Origin: Leptodactylus fallax
Lineage: Eukaryota > Chordata > Amphibia > Anura > Leptodactylidae
Assembly: GCA_947044405.1 (NCBI GenBank)
Contig: CAMRHE010000355.1
Span: 1,426,001-1,490,000, forward strand
Length of the DNA: 64,000 bases
Direction of reading: 5' to 3'
Shown piece by piece: positions 37,202 through 49,053 of this stretch. The position numbers and the translations under genes were made by a program. Each line of letters starts with the position of its first letter. The stretch's first letter is position 1. The notes under the pieces were generated by a model, which was not told where the DNA came from, made no database searches, and was given only the letters and a program-made list of their open reading frames with translations.

Positions 37202-38724
37202 CAGTCATGGCCAAAAGTTTTGAGAATGACACAAATATTATATTTTCACATGATCTGCTGCCCTCTGGTTTTTATGTGTGTTTGTCAGATGTTTTTATCA
37301 CATACAGAAATATAATTGCATTCATATTATGAGTAACAGAAGCTTATATTGACAGTTAGAATGAGTTAATGCAGCAAGTTAATATTTGCAGTGTTGACCC
37401 TTCTTCTTCAGGACCTCTGCAATTCTCCCTGGCATGCTCTCAATCAACTTCTGGACCAAATCCTGACTGATAGCAGTCCATTCTTGCAGAATCAATGCTT
37501 TAATTTTGTCTGAATTTGTTGGTTTTTGTTTGTCCACCTGTCTCTTGATGATTGACCACAAGTTCTCAATGGGATTAAGATCTGGGGAGTTTCCAGGCCA
37601 TGGACCCAAAATCTCTATGTTTTGTTCCCTGAGCCATTTAGTTATCACCTTTACTTTATGGCAAGGTGCTCCATCATGCTGGAAAAGGCATTGTTGAGCG
37701 CCAAACTGCTCTTGGACGGTTGGGAGAAGTTGCTCTTGGAGGACATTCTGGTACCATTCTTTATTCATGGCTGTGTTTTTAGGCAAGACTGTGAGAGAGC
37801 CGATTCCCTTGGCTGAGAAGCAACCCCACACATGAATGGTTTCAGGATGCTTTACAGTTGGCATGAGACAAGACTGGTGGTAGCGCTCACCTCTACTTCT
37901 CCGAATAAGCTGTTTTCCAGATGTTCCAAACAATCGAAAAGGGGATTCATCAGAGAAAATGACTTTACCCCAGTCCTCAGCAGTCCACTCCCTGTACCTT
38001 TTGCAGAATATCAGTCTGTCCCTGATGTTTTTTCTGGAGAGAAGTGGCTTCTTTGTTTCCCTCCTTGAGACCAGGCCTTGCTCCAAGAGTCTCCGCCTCA
38101 CAGTGCGTGCAGATGCACTCACACCTGCCTGCTGCCATTCCTCAGCAAGCTCTGCACTGCTGGTAGCCCGATCCCGCAGCTGAAACACTTTTAAGAGACG
38201 GTCCTGCCGCTTGCTGGTCTTTCTTGGGCGCCCTGGAGCCTTTTTGGCACCAATGGAACCTCTCTCCTTGAAGTTCTTGATGATGCGATAGATTGTTGAC
38301 TGAGGTGCAATCTTTCTAGCTGCAATACTCTTCCCAGTTAGGCCATTTTTGTGCAGTGCAATGATGACTGCACGTGTTTCTTTAGAGATAACCATGGTTA
38401 ACAGAAGAGAAACAATTCTTACTTAATCATGACAGATTGATCTCCAGCCCTGTCCTCATCAACACCCACACCTGTGTTAATGGAGCAATCACTGAAACGA
38501 TGTTAGGTGGTCCTTTTCAGGCAGGGCTGCAATGATGTTGAAATGTGTTTTGGGGGATAAAGTTCATTTTCTAGGCAAATATTGACTTTGCAAGTAATTG
38601 CTGTTAAGCTGATCACTCTTTATAACATTCTGGAGTATATGCAAATTGCCATTAGAAAAACTGAAGCAGTAGACTTTGTAAAAATTAATATTTGTATCAT
38701 TCTCAAAACTTTTGGCCATGACTG
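37202..38724 (-). mobile_element. Tc1-like DD35E element, complete and possibly intact
   Basis: 1523 bp between TA at 37200-37201 and 38725-38726, with tips CAGTCATGGCCAAAAG. Relative to the sibling elements it lacks a few tens of bases just upstream of the transposase ATG. The ORF is uninterrupted and opposite in orientation to the 31534 copy. Confidence 0.94.
37379..38395 (-). CDS. DD35E Tc1-like transposase, full length
   Basis: 338 residues, same start (MVISKETRAV, ACCATGG context) and same end (KKKGQHCKY) as the copy at 31901. The HTH region, GRPRK, and the catalytic Asp149, Asp241 and Glu277 are all present. Differences include RRETKKPLL for RRAAKKPLF, RRSRGER for RRRRGER and IKRQVDK for IKRRVDK. 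None of these touches the catalytic triad. The small upstream deletion removes the alternative ATG, which supports the shorter start for the family. It may still be competent; no frame damage is seen. Confidence 0.9.
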   Translation of the reverse strand: MVISKETRAVIIALHKNGLTGKSIAARKIAPQSTIYRIIKNFKERGSIGAKKAPGRPRKTSKRQDRLLKVFQLRDRATSSAELAEEWQQAGVSASARTVRRRLLEQGLVSRRETKKPLLSRKNIRDRLIFCKRYREWTAEDWGKVIFSDESPFRLFGTSGKQLIRRSRGERYHQSCLMPTVKHPETIHVWGCFSAKGIGSLTVLPKNTAMNKEWYQNVLQEQLLPTVQEQFGAQQCLFQHDGAPCHKVKVITKWLREQNIEILGPWPGNSPDLNPIENLWSIIKRQVDKQKPTNSDKIKALILQEWTAISQDLVQKLIESMPGRIAEVLKKKGQHCKY

Positions 38725-38726
38725 TA

Positions 38727-38974
38727 GGTGTTAAACAAAAGTACATCCTTTCAAGGCAACAATATGCCCATGGTAGTGGCCTTTATCAGAAGCCTCCCAC
38801 ACTGCAAGAGTTTTTCAGGAAGGGTTTGTGAACAGGGTAAGTCAACAGTGTTGACTTAACCTTCAAATTCTCCAGATCTGTACAATGTGCTGGAGAAACA
38901 AGTTACAACTTACAGGACATCAATTCTAGATCAGCAGGGGTCCAGAGATCAGCTGTTTGAAGTTCACAGGCCAT
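38727..38974. other. Non-coding spacer
   Basis: No recognised feature. Confidence 0.4.
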
Positions 38975-39145
38975 GTGATTGTAAGCCCTTGCGGGCAGGG
39001 CCCCCTATCCCACTGTGCCAGTTGGTCACTGTTAGTATCATCTGTTTTGTATATTTTGTGTACCGTATGTAAATCCTCAAATGTAAAGCACCATGGAATT
39101 AATGGTGCTATATAAAGAATAATAATTATAAATAATAATAATATG
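38975..39145 (+). repeat. LINE (CR1/L2-type) 3' tail with (AAT)n end
   Basis: GATTGTAAGCCCTTGCGGGC followed by AGGGCC, then TGTAAAGCACCATGGAATTA and GGTGCTATATAAAGAATAAT. This order is typical of the conserved 3' end of CR1/L2-type LINEs and the SINEs that use it. It ends in an (AAT)-rich microsatellite. 5'-truncated. Confidence 0.7.
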
Positions 39146-39362
39146 ATGTCACATTCATCGGTCACATGGCTTGTTCACTATGGGACTGAGCTGCCATACC
39201 AAGCACAGCTACTATACAATGTATGATGTTGTGCTTGGCTTTCTATGAAGAGGCCGCAGGCTCATTCGAACACTGTGGTTTATTGAAATGGCTAATCGGC
39301 AAGGGGTCCTCAGTGTTTTGGAGCCCCATTAATCTTCAATTGCTGACCTAGTCTAAGGGTAA

Positions 39363-39586
39363 GGCTGGATTCACACCAGTGCTCGGTGTCCATTTGGGGA
39401 TTCCGTCCCCCATTCCACTTGAAGCAGGACTTTTCTCTCCACATTTTTTGGGCAGAAACGAGGCAAACCCCATTATAGTCTATGGGGTCTGCGGTTTACT
39501 GATTTTTAAGTGGATTGGGTTTCCGTTTTTTGAATCCCCAAGCAGCCCTGAAGAACGGAAACCTGAGCGCAGGTGTGAACCTAGCC
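39363..39586. repeat. Hairpin MITE (GGCTGGATTCACACC family)
   Basis: Starts GGCTGGATTCACACCAGTG after TAA and ends CGCAGGTGTGAACCTAGCC. It shares CTTTTCTCTCCACATTTT and CCCCATTATAGTCTATGGGG with the 9898 element. The right flank CCA does not match TAA. Confidence 0.6.
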
Positions 39587-40024
39587 CCAGAAATCCCTTT
39601 ATAGGATCTGCTGCTAATGTTCTAGCATCACATACCACAAGACTCTTTAATGGCTTGTGAAGTCCTCACGTTAAAGGTTTTAGAAATATTTTGGTAGAAG
39701 GATCTAACACAATATTACATAGGCAATTTAAATGTTATGGCTTATCAGCACTTTTCAAATTCTTACGTCATGTGATCAAAGTGGCCAATTGTTGATGGTC
39801 AGGGCATTTCAACCATAGTGACTACCCCACAGCAGTGACTGGCCACAGAGGTCACATGACACAATGAAATTCTAAACAAATCATTCGAGTAAATATTATG
39901 TAGGTGTATGCATACTCTGAGTACAAGCTATAGAGAAGGTAACATGCACCGGCTTTAGTAGCTGACCACATTAACGTTCAACCACATTTATCTGACACAA
40001 GAACAGCAGAAAAAACATGGGAGA
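39587..40024. other. Intergenic, no feature seen
   Basis: Sequence beyond the proposed SNRK polyadenylation site. No gene or repeat boundary recognised. Confidence 0.4.
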
Positions 40025-43000
40025 TAAAAATTCCTTTGTTCCACAGCTTCTTTATTTATTTGCTCTTGTCTGCAAATAAGAGGATTGACCTAAACACAGG
40101 TAAAGTTAAGCGTTTCTACGCTACTCTATTGACCCTTGTACACACTGTTGGTTGATTTGCTTTCACCATAGGTATAGACACACTGATACTGAACACAACT
40201 TCATTTTAGTGCTACAGCCTTACACCTACATAGGATTTTAGATCTTCAGCTACATATTGTTGCCAGTTACATCATATACACATACAGGAAAAATACAAGA
40301 CTTCATTGATTTTCACAATATTTAATTTGTACACTAATGTAACTATATGCAACTTCTGAAGACAATTGAGGGTACAAGAAAGGTTCAGAGCACGCTAATA
40401 GTTTGGTCCGATATTATCATAATGTAGTGCTTAATTTCTCCTTCCCATTTAGAGAACAAGGAAACATGACGGACGTCACATGCACACACTCACTTGTGAA
40501 CAAGTTTAGAAACAGATTAACTGCTGTACACCCCGGTATCAACCATACATATCTAATAAGGCTATTATAATACATCTATATGCAGCATAATCTGTCAACA
40601 CAGCCATTCAGAAGTCAGCACCGTATATACATATGTATATATAAACAGTTGGAAACAGCAGATGCATGGGGAGAATTAAAAAGTGCCATTCCAAGGCTGC
40701 ACATAAAAATAATATAACATATTTACAAAGCTTGGAAAGTCAGCTGCAAAATAAGTTATTGCCAATGCCCTTTAGGAACAAAAAAAATATGGCCGTTTTT
40801 ATACATTACAGTAAAATTTATCACTTTATATAATGATATATCTCTCTCTATTCATTTACAACATATCCCGGCTTGAGGCCTCCTCAGCCAATCCTTTTCT
40901 ATGGCTTTACCATGATAAAGGGTAATAAATAAATAAGCATGCTAAAATGTGTATATCCATTTGGTCATGAAGCTATACGGCTAATACTAACTAACTGTAC
41001 ATGTGTCAGCTTAGTCGGTGAAGAGAAGGTAAAAGAAAATTCAGGAGAGATGAGGGGACCAGTGTTTGACTACATAATTCCTGTCCATGTTAAAGGTCTT
41101 TGGTTGTCTGCATAGGGACCAATATATTAGATTATTCATTTCCATCAGACCAATACAGCATCTTCCAGACTTCACTGCACTTCCCTTTCTCAAGAGTACA
41201 TAAGGGACTGAAGACAATTTTTTGCATTTAAAGTAGAGGCAGCCATTTTGTAGCTTTATATATTAAGAAAATGCCACCTGTCTAGAAAATGCAACATTGT
41301 TGAGAAAAAAGTTGCTAGAGTTTGTTCCAGAAACTACACTACAGAAATGCCCGAAATGGGACGGCTTCGCAGTGGAAATCCTTTGCATTGCAATGGATGA
41401 AATTTGCAACCAAATCCACAGAATAACTTGATGTGCTGCAGATGTAAATTTTGCATGTGGATGGTCTATACCCCATGCGCTAAGTTGCAGCGGGTTAGCC
41501 ACAGGCGATTATATATCCCCAGCCTAAGACTATTCACATGTGGAAAGGTCTTTGATGATACAAGTAGATGAAATATTCTTTAATCCACAGCAAGCAGTCC
41601 CATGTCAGAGATCCTATGGTGTAAATGTGTACTTTACTCTCATAGTGAATGTCCGCCCTGGAACACCAGTTTGTTCTTTTAATCTAAATAGGGATAAAAC
41701 GATTTGATCAGTTCATCGGAAGATCAGACCTGTATCTGCTATAAAGCTTCAAATGCTCTGGATATTTATATCGTCAAAGTGAACCTGTATGAGCTGGATA
41801 TGATCAAAGGAGAATAGTTGGGCTCTGTCATATACAGGTTTATAGGATATGGGGAAGGATTTCTGACAGAAAAAACAGAGTGGATCCTGAAAAGACTCCA
41901 AGAGTCCTGCTAACATACTGCCCACACACCGACAGACCGCTTATCCTACATAAGTGTGTGTCTCCAGAAGCCTATTGATCTGGCATGTTGTGGCAGGGTA
42001 AGTAGGACTCTCACCATGCCTCCTAGAAGTCCTGGCAGAATTCACTCAGTTCTTACTGCTACAAACCATAGAGACCTTTATGTCAAAGAGTTGAGCTTCT
42101 CTCCCCCTAATATACTTTGCTCAGATGGGGTTGCCTAATGTGGACAGGTTCACTTTAAATGGTAAAATTCTAGATGCCTGTGGTTACCACCAGAGGGGGG
42201 TCTATTTCAACGTTTAATAGCGACACTCCAAAAATTTTTTTTTCTTTTTTTAAGCTACACAAGGTAGTCATCAAAGTATATTTTATTATGCTATTGTTGA
42301 AGCTGTCACCCATGTCTAGCACCTGCACACATCTCGTACTTGCACCCATTTCTGTTACTGCAAAACACTGCAGAGCTAATAAAATGGACCTTCCAGGTCC
42401 TTCGACTATGAAGGTGATGTCAAAGGTCCTTATAACACTGCATCTACTGCTACTGATAACACTGGGAAGGTAATAGGGGCACGAGGACCTGAATGTGAGA
42501 GGGTAGAACTATGAGCAGTAAGTGAGAAGGGGCTATAGGGAGCAGGGGGGGGGGGGCTCTCTGATCTGATCATGTCACTTATCGAAGAAGGCAAAAGCAG
42601 GATAAGGATAGATAATGTGGGTAGACAAGTATTGCAACTGAGGGAATGATTTTTTATTTATTTTTTTTTTGACTAAGAGATCACTGACGTGTCTCTTTAA
42701 TACATTGAACTTTTTTTTTTTTTTTTTTATTAAGTTCTAACACGTTGCAGAGAGCCAGAACTTTATCATGTAACTACATATATGCAGGGTTAACTCAAAG
42801 ATATATAAAAAGTATTCAGCACAGAATGTTGGACACGGTGCCAAGTATCATTCATTGTAAGTTCCAGTTTCCAAAAGTTATCGGATTAAAGGGGTTGTCC
42901 ATTTTAGTCATGATATTTCAATATATGTTTGAGGCAACTCACTAATACATAGCACCATGAATTTCTGTGCAGTATACTCCCACCATTCACTTCTTTCCCT

Positions 43001-44393
43001 ACAAGAGTGGCACTGCATCCATTAGGGAACCACTGAAGACACACATCCGTCGGCTAGTTCCTATTCCAGTGTGTATCAGCAGAGGTTGCCAGCTATGTCC
43101 TTTCATCAGTGGTTATCTTATGGACGCAGAAGCATTACTGCTAACCAGGGGCTTAGCCTCACTACGGGAGTATACCGCACAGAAATTCAATACTACGTAT
43201 TAGTAAGTCAAAATATATTTCACACAAATTTGGAAAGATTACAACTAAATTAGCAAATCCTATTAACTATTCCCAGAAAAAGTTTTCCACCTTTGTAGGT
43301 GGGTCTATGCCCATAGCTCTGAAGTGTAAGACAGATTTGTGGGCATTATGGGATAAAGTCCATTCTACGAGTCATTGGAGAAACATTAGTCCTGTCCGGT
43401 TACGGTAACTACTTCAGAGTTAGAAGCATTTCTTCATACAAAGCAGAAATAGATCATTCGTATAACACGATTTGTATACTGTAAATGAAATTAATGTCAA
43501 CTAATTATAGATATAAATACCATATATGGGCAATTTCTTTACATAACGATTTTAATACCAAACACGATAAAGGATTCTGGACCAACCTGGCTATATAAAC
43601 TACCACGCAATAGTGGTTAACCATGTGACAAGAAAACCGTTCAGTAATATAGGGTACACACACGGGATTCTGTGTTATACTAATGAGGACCAAAGGATGG
43701 GAGGATGGAATAGGGAAGGAGGATTGTCTTCATTTATTAAAAAATTAAAGTAAAGGTTGCCGTAATTTTTTGGGACAATACTTTATATTTGAGGCGGATT
43801 CAAAACCACATTCTAATATTTGTTAAGACAAAAGGGGGACGTAACGTGTTGGGACACTGTATTTCAGTGCAGGTTTAGTTTGTGCAAGCCTTGGAATATA
43901 TGAAACCACCCTAGAGGAGGATTCTAAAACTAAACATTATTGCTTTGGTTCTCTCTCAGACACACAATAGTACGCCACAATCACAATAGTAAGGACTGGA
44001 ATTATGCGAAAAATAAGGAAATCTAAAAAAGTTCTCCTTAGCTTAAGTGCTGAAAATGAGATCTGCAAGTGTTCCTCACAAAGTATGTTTGAAAGGTCAC
44101 ACTCAAAGTGATTTCTTTTTGTTTTCGTTAAAACAATTGAAATTTACACAGTAAAAATAGTCAAAATGAGCTACAAAAATGTGTCAGCGAGCACTCTGCA
44201 TAGAAATACAACGCTCTGCTGATCTACCTGGCAAAAACAAACTAAAACAGTAATAAATATCTGCCCGTGAAGCCCACTTTAAAAAAAAAAAAAAAAAAAA
44301 AAAAATTTATTAGACGACAAAATGGCATAGACAACAGTAAATGTTCTCAGCCTTGAACAATGGTGCCACGCTGCAATGTACATCAAGCGACTG
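40025..44393 (-). other. Probable SNRK 3' UTR
   Basis: Sequence downstream of the SNRK stop codon with no intron-like or repeat boundaries over most of its length. The proposed end rests on a strong double poly(A) signal at 40060-40051. Poly-T/poly-A runs lie at about 42709-42729 and 44280-44305. A MITE-like tip (AAAGGGGTTGTCC) is seen near 42889. A shorter 3' UTR is possible; RNA data are needed to choose. Confidence 0.4.
40051..40060 (-). promoter_or_regulatory. Candidate poly(A) signal for SNRK
   Basis: On the minus strand this reads AATAAATAAA, two overlapping canonical hexamers, followed by a GAAGCTGTGG tract. It is the strongest such signal that I noticed downstream of the SNRK stop. 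Confidence 0.45.
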
Positions 44394-45609
44394 TTAAATG
44401 ACATGGCAACAGCTGGCCTGACTAGCGGTACATAGTAGTCCCTCCTTGGGATTCCGTTGGATATTCACAGATATTGTTTTTTCGCAAAGAGGTAGCTGTA
44501 AAACATTGTTCTTAAAGTTCTTGCTCTTCAGAAGATCTAGTTCATTAGCAGTGTCTGACATTTGGTCAGAGAATAACTTTATACTGCCAGTAGGTACTGC
44601 TTTACTGGCAGTGCCACTGGAGCTAATGCACATCTTCCAGCTGGACTTCTCCTGCACTTTGACACTTGAGAATGACAGATTATTTTGAGGGTCAATGAAG
44701 TACTTGGCGCCATTATGGAGTTGGGAGCCCAAACACAATCCCATGAGTTTCAGACTTTCTACAAGTTCTCCTGCACTTCTTGGGGACTGCTGCACTGAGT
44801 TTCCAGAACCAGCGCAGTTACGACTGTTCCCAGAGGAATTGTTGGTGTTACCGCCAGAAGTATTGGACGGACTGCCACCTCCTTTGTTGTCACTTGGACT
44901 AGTTTTATCAACACCTGTACTTCCATTGCTTGGTTTACTCTGTCCTCCTCCATCACCTTGATTTCCTGGTGGACCTTCACTGCTGTCTCTTCTGTGCCAA
45001 GAATAGGTAAAGCCACTATCTTTGTCCAGCCGCCTCCTGCTCTCAGAGTCATCGTCACTTGTTTCTGAGCTGCTGCAGCTTGATCCCCGGCCTTGGCTTT
45101 TCCTTCTGTGGTATCTTTTATGCACAGTACCAGGAGATGCTATGTTCATTTTTAATCTACTTAGCTTTGGGGGAAGATTTTCATCCATATCAAACTCATC
45201 ATCGGACTCTCCTTCTTCAAAGATCTGGTTGAGGACTGGGGCGCTCTTCCTAGATGTTAGGCGATTTGTAACAGAGGGCTTGCGACGCAAAACAACTTGC
45301 GTGGAAAGTGGAATAGGCTTCTTATCTTCCTCATCTTCTTCTTCATCTTCTTCAACTCTGAAAAGACATTTCCTCCCACTTGTTGATGGGTTCAGGGCCA
45401 CAGGAGGTATCCCTGAAGATGCTGCGGCAGAGAAATCTGGCACATCCTCCTTTTTCATTGGTTCCACAATGCCTTTATTTCTATGACCATTCAGCACATT
45501 TTCTGCACTGCGAGCTGGTGTTGGCGGCACCGCCACATGAGCTATTGGAGAGGCTGTCAGATCATCCTCCAAGTCTTGTGGAACATCAATCTTTGTGGGC
45601 CATGATTGC
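44394..45609 (-). CDS. SNRK: SNRK last coding exon: C-terminal regulatory tail
   Basis: Starts after TTTTGCCTTAG at 45609 and ends at the stop at 44396-44394; residues about 360-764. It opens QSWPTKIDVPQDLEDDL, then has a highly acidic VEEDEEEDEEDKKP run, VVLRRKPSVTNRL, an ESDDEFDMDENLPPKLSRL block, a basic KRYHRRK, a Ser/Gly/Asn-rich low-complexity stretch (GGGSPSNTSGGNTNNSSG), and the conserved end LPLCEKTISVNIQRNPKEGL followed by CCHVI. These blocks match the vertebrate SNRK tail I recall; the Asn/Ser stretch and the start of the tail vary most. It has no catalytic domain and probably serves regulation and localisation. Minus-strand frames over the same bases on the opposite strand are shadows. 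Confidence 0.95.
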
Positions 45610-47363
45610 CTAAGGCAAAAAATTATATAGAGTTATTGCAAAACACAGACACCTCACTACATGAAGACACACACAATAAATTAAGACGTACAAAGACCAT
45701 GGGGAAGATTTATTAATAGCATCTAAAATTTCGACAGCCTACAACTAGACTACATGCGTGAAATCTATTACAATGGCTCACGCTGGATGATAAATCTGTC
45801 TCATCTTGAGACACTGGTCTCTAACATTTTACCACATCTGGGATAGCTTACTTTATGTGGCACATAGTAAGCCATACCCCTTAACAGCTACACTATGCGC
45901 TTGTCAGGCACTGAAAAAAAAAAAAAAAAAAAAAAAATCCAGAACCCTTTATAGATGTGGAGAACAGCATGGCGTGCCACAATTCTGGCTTAGTCTGATC
46001 AGTAAATCTTCCCCTATGTATTTGTTAACTCTTTCAGCAATGGCTAGGCTTTCACTTAACGGACTGTAAATTTTTCCTATATAGTTTGAGATCAGATATG
46101 GTTTGGGTTCCTTGAGTGTTACATCCTATTTCACAATTAAGTTTACAATAACATGGCATACGACAGTATTACATAAGTCTCAGCACAGTGAATGCATTGT
46201 ATGCCCTTTTTCTGCAATTAAACACATGCGAGGGCCTCTGTTCTATTTGTGGCAGATTTATATTTGACTTTACTTGATTACAGTTCTCATTTAATGGGCG
46301 CAATGTGAACAATCCCAAGAGCCTGGCCAGTCTCTGCCCCTTGCTATGCCACTTCCAGTTGCTATGATACGAATAGGCACCAGAGAACTGTGAAGCCATC
46401 ACATATTTGCATTTTAAAGATTAAGTGCATGCACGGTACAGAAATCTAAAAAGTAAAAATCACTCTCCAGTTAACCACTATCATGCCATTTTATGACAAA
46501 GGTTACTCAAAATTGTAGACAAACACTGGGGTTAAAGAAGAAAAATATCAGAAGAATAATTTAACTATAAATCTGCTTCTCGGTAGCAAACAGGGCAACC
46601 TATTTATTGCTATGGGCAGAACATTAATTTCCATACGTTTTCCCCAGGAACTTGTAATCAACAGCCCTAAAAATGTATGCATTTTTTTCCCCTCTAGTGG
46701 CTACCATGGGCTGGCATAATTTCACTCTATAGCTGTCAAGAGGGATCAAAGCTCAGAAGAACTGCAACACAGCTCTGATCCCTGTAAGCTCATGTCAAAA
46801 GAATTTTTAACTATTTTTGAAATCCTTCAGCAAGGTAGTTTATTGAGGAAGGAGTTTGGTGGTGATCCAACCACCAAATCACAAGAAAGGGATGCAGCTC
46901 CATTCTCTACCAAACAGCTGAGTACAGAGCTTGGCTAGCTCTGGCAGTCCCAGACAAATGAATATAGTGCATCTGTGCGCCCTGTCACACCATTCAGAAT
47001 GGGGAGCAGGACCTGCTGGTCCTGCACCGATGACGCCACATACATTATTCATAAATCTACTATAGCCAATGACTAGCCTCGATGTTTAAGCCCGGATGTA
47101 CAGTATATGACCACAGAAACCTGTGACTAGTTACAGCCCTTACAAAATTGTGTATGTGACGCCATCACTGCAGGACCATCGAGGACCACCAGAGCAGCAT
47201 CCCTGAACTGGCAAGAATTTAATAGGTAAATAAAAGATTATGTTTTTGTCTTCTAACATTTCATGCTCATGTAAAAACGGCACAGATAGACCATAAAAAT
47301 GTAATACATTAAAGATTCACAGCAAAGGTCAAGTCATTGTGATAGAAAGGCATAGTTCAGTAC
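45610..47363 (-). other. SNRK intron 4 (coding introns numbered)
   Basis: Donor GTACTGAAC at 47363, acceptor TTTTGCCTTAG at 45610. A poly-A run lies at about 45914-45937. No exon-like insert or bounded repeat recognised within 1.75 kb. Confidence 0.85.
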
Positions 47364-47498
47364 CTAAATTGGGCCTTGATGTTACTGGGACTGGCAGACC
47401 GTGTTTGAATCTCCTTTTCTTGCTTCTCACGCAGAATCCTCTCAGCCAATAAGAAGTACGTGGCCGTAATGTGGTTGTATTTATTGGTCTCCAGGGCA
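47364..47498 (-). CDS. SNRK: SNRK coding exon 4 (UBA-like region, C-terminal part)
   Basis: 135 bases, residues about 315-359, encoding [20 protein letters not shown] and [20 protein letters not shown], then KAQF. Acceptor GTTCCTCAG, donor AG|GTACTG. The split first codon joins as GA plus T, giving Asp where mammalian SNRK has Glu. This is the end of the UBA-like helical region plus a basic linker. Confidence 0.93.
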
Positions 47499-47655
47499 CT
47501 GAGGAACAAAATAATGAAGAAAATCACTTGCTATGCAAGGCCTATACATATTAGGAAACATGGCAATAAGTTTTACAGATCTATGAAAAATGGCAACATA
47601 TCAAGGTTAAACTCACCGATCAGGTAACAATAAGGAAAAAGCAGCGGCTACTTAC

Positions 47656-47868
47656 TCAACAATGGCATCTCGATCTGCTATGTCACCAAGAACCATCCTC
47701 TGTATAATGCTGTTGTGTTCCTCCTCAGAAAGGTTTTTGTAGGACACTAGAGGAATGTTATACTTTGTTGCAGGTGACGGATCAACTCCTTGGAGCCAAG
47801 GATGGTTTTCAATTTCCTCTAGAGATGCTCTTCTTTTAGGATCTCTCTGGAGCATACGTGTGATCAAG
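47656..47868 (-). CDS. SNRK: SNRK coding exon 3 (end of kinase C-lobe, start of UBA-like region)
   Basis: 213 bases, residues about 244-314: [20 protein letters not shown], then [20 protein letters not shown], then [20 protein letters not shown] and DRDAIV. RDPKRR is the final kinase-domain Arg motif. Acceptor TTCTATTCCCAG, donor GA|GTAAG. Only a 157-bp intron separates it from the next exon. Confidence 0.94.
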
Positions 47869-48693
47869 CTGGGAATAGAAGTGATAAAGCGTAAGAATGG
47901 CGACCTAAATAGATAGGAAACCATATGTACACATCTGAGCGAGCATACTCATGGTCTCTGTCACAATAATTCACACAGGGATCGAACATTTACTGTGGAT
48001 ATTTAGAAAGTTAGGGACATCTATGACCATATATTGAGGAGACCTCCAATGATTTTATAGAAGCTTCTATATAAGCTTTCGAATAAGAGTTACGGTAAAT
48101 AGTTTTCCCACAATATCCTTAAATCATATAGTTCAAAGTATAGTGACATGGAAAGACCACTACTTCTCCAAGGTTTCTAGTGACAGACCTTTTAGCTCCA
48201 CTTTCTGTTATACCTACTAAGAAAACCATCCCCTTAAAAGACCGCTTTTCAATATAATTTTTAGTGGTCGTCTCAGAGAGGTTTTCTGTACTGATAATGA
48301 GGTTTTTACTATTCGGCATCCTCATGGGTTCAGTTACAACGATTACTATAGTCCTCTTCACTGGGTAGAGCAGGTTGCTCAATTGACATGAACGTGAGTT
48401 ACAAAAACATTTTTTTTCTTAATGTAATAAAGAAAATCGCACATAACTCAACATGATAAAAATTAAAATGCATAATATCAATGACTGCTCACTGAGATAA
48501 AAAAAGATTAGCCATGAATAACCTATTGAACAAGGCGCTGTCCCATTATTTCTGTACTAGTATACATACCGTACTTTTAGAGTACATGGGTGGAGGTCCA
48601 TGAGCTACTCAGTCCCCGCTACCAGTACGAGGTGGCATCGGCAAGCATTCCTACTCACAAACCCCCCAAACGCAATAGCATTTCAGATGATGT

Positions 48694-48840
48694 TTAAAGT
48701 GAAAGTTTCTCAATAGATTTAACCCTATATAAAACCAATACTCCTGTAAGGTAGACATGAATGCCACTTTAGAAGAGGTCTAAAGTGAAAGCTTTGCAGT
48801 ATATTTAATCCTATACAAAAACAATACTCCTAGAAGTTAT
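48694..48840. repeat. Direct repeat within SNRK intron 2
   Basis: Two copies about 87 bp apart of a roughly 60-bp unit: TTTAAAGTGAAAG through AACCAATACTCCT (48694-48752), and TCTAAAGTGAAAG through AACAATACTCCT (48779-48840). They differ at several bases, so it is an old local duplication. Confidence 0.7.
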
Positions 48841-48911
48841 ATTGTAAGGAATCCAGTATTTCAAGTGATATAGAAAAAAACCAAAAAAACCCAAGAACCA
48901 CCAACACTTAC

Positions 48912-49053
48912 TCTTTACACTCTTTGGACACATGCTTGGGTACTGTATATTTGCAGTCCATGATCATTGTCAGAGTTTCACTATCATTGGCTTCTTGAAA
49001 AGGAGGCGTCCCACACACCAGCATGAACAGGATGACACCCAGACTCCAAATAT
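48912..49053 (-). CDS. SNRK: SNRK coding exon 2 (kinase C-lobe)
   Basis: 142 bases, residues 197-243: [20 protein letters not shown], then [20 protein letters not shown], then HVSKECK. Acceptor TTGTCATTTCAG at 49054, donor AAAGA|GTAAGTG. DIWSLGV is the conserved helix F motif (subdomain IX). GTPPFQ replaces GQPPFQ of mammals. Phases match both neighbours. Confidence 0.94.

Noticed and set aside
45022..45486. 154-codon open frame on the plus strand
   Set aside because: Exactly antisense to the SNRK last exon, so a shadow of the conserved coding strand.
47652..47924. 90-codon frame extending past the SNRK exon 3 boundaries
   Set aside because: The upstream part ([13 protein letters not shown]) lies in the intron; the acceptor at 47869 sets the true exon start.
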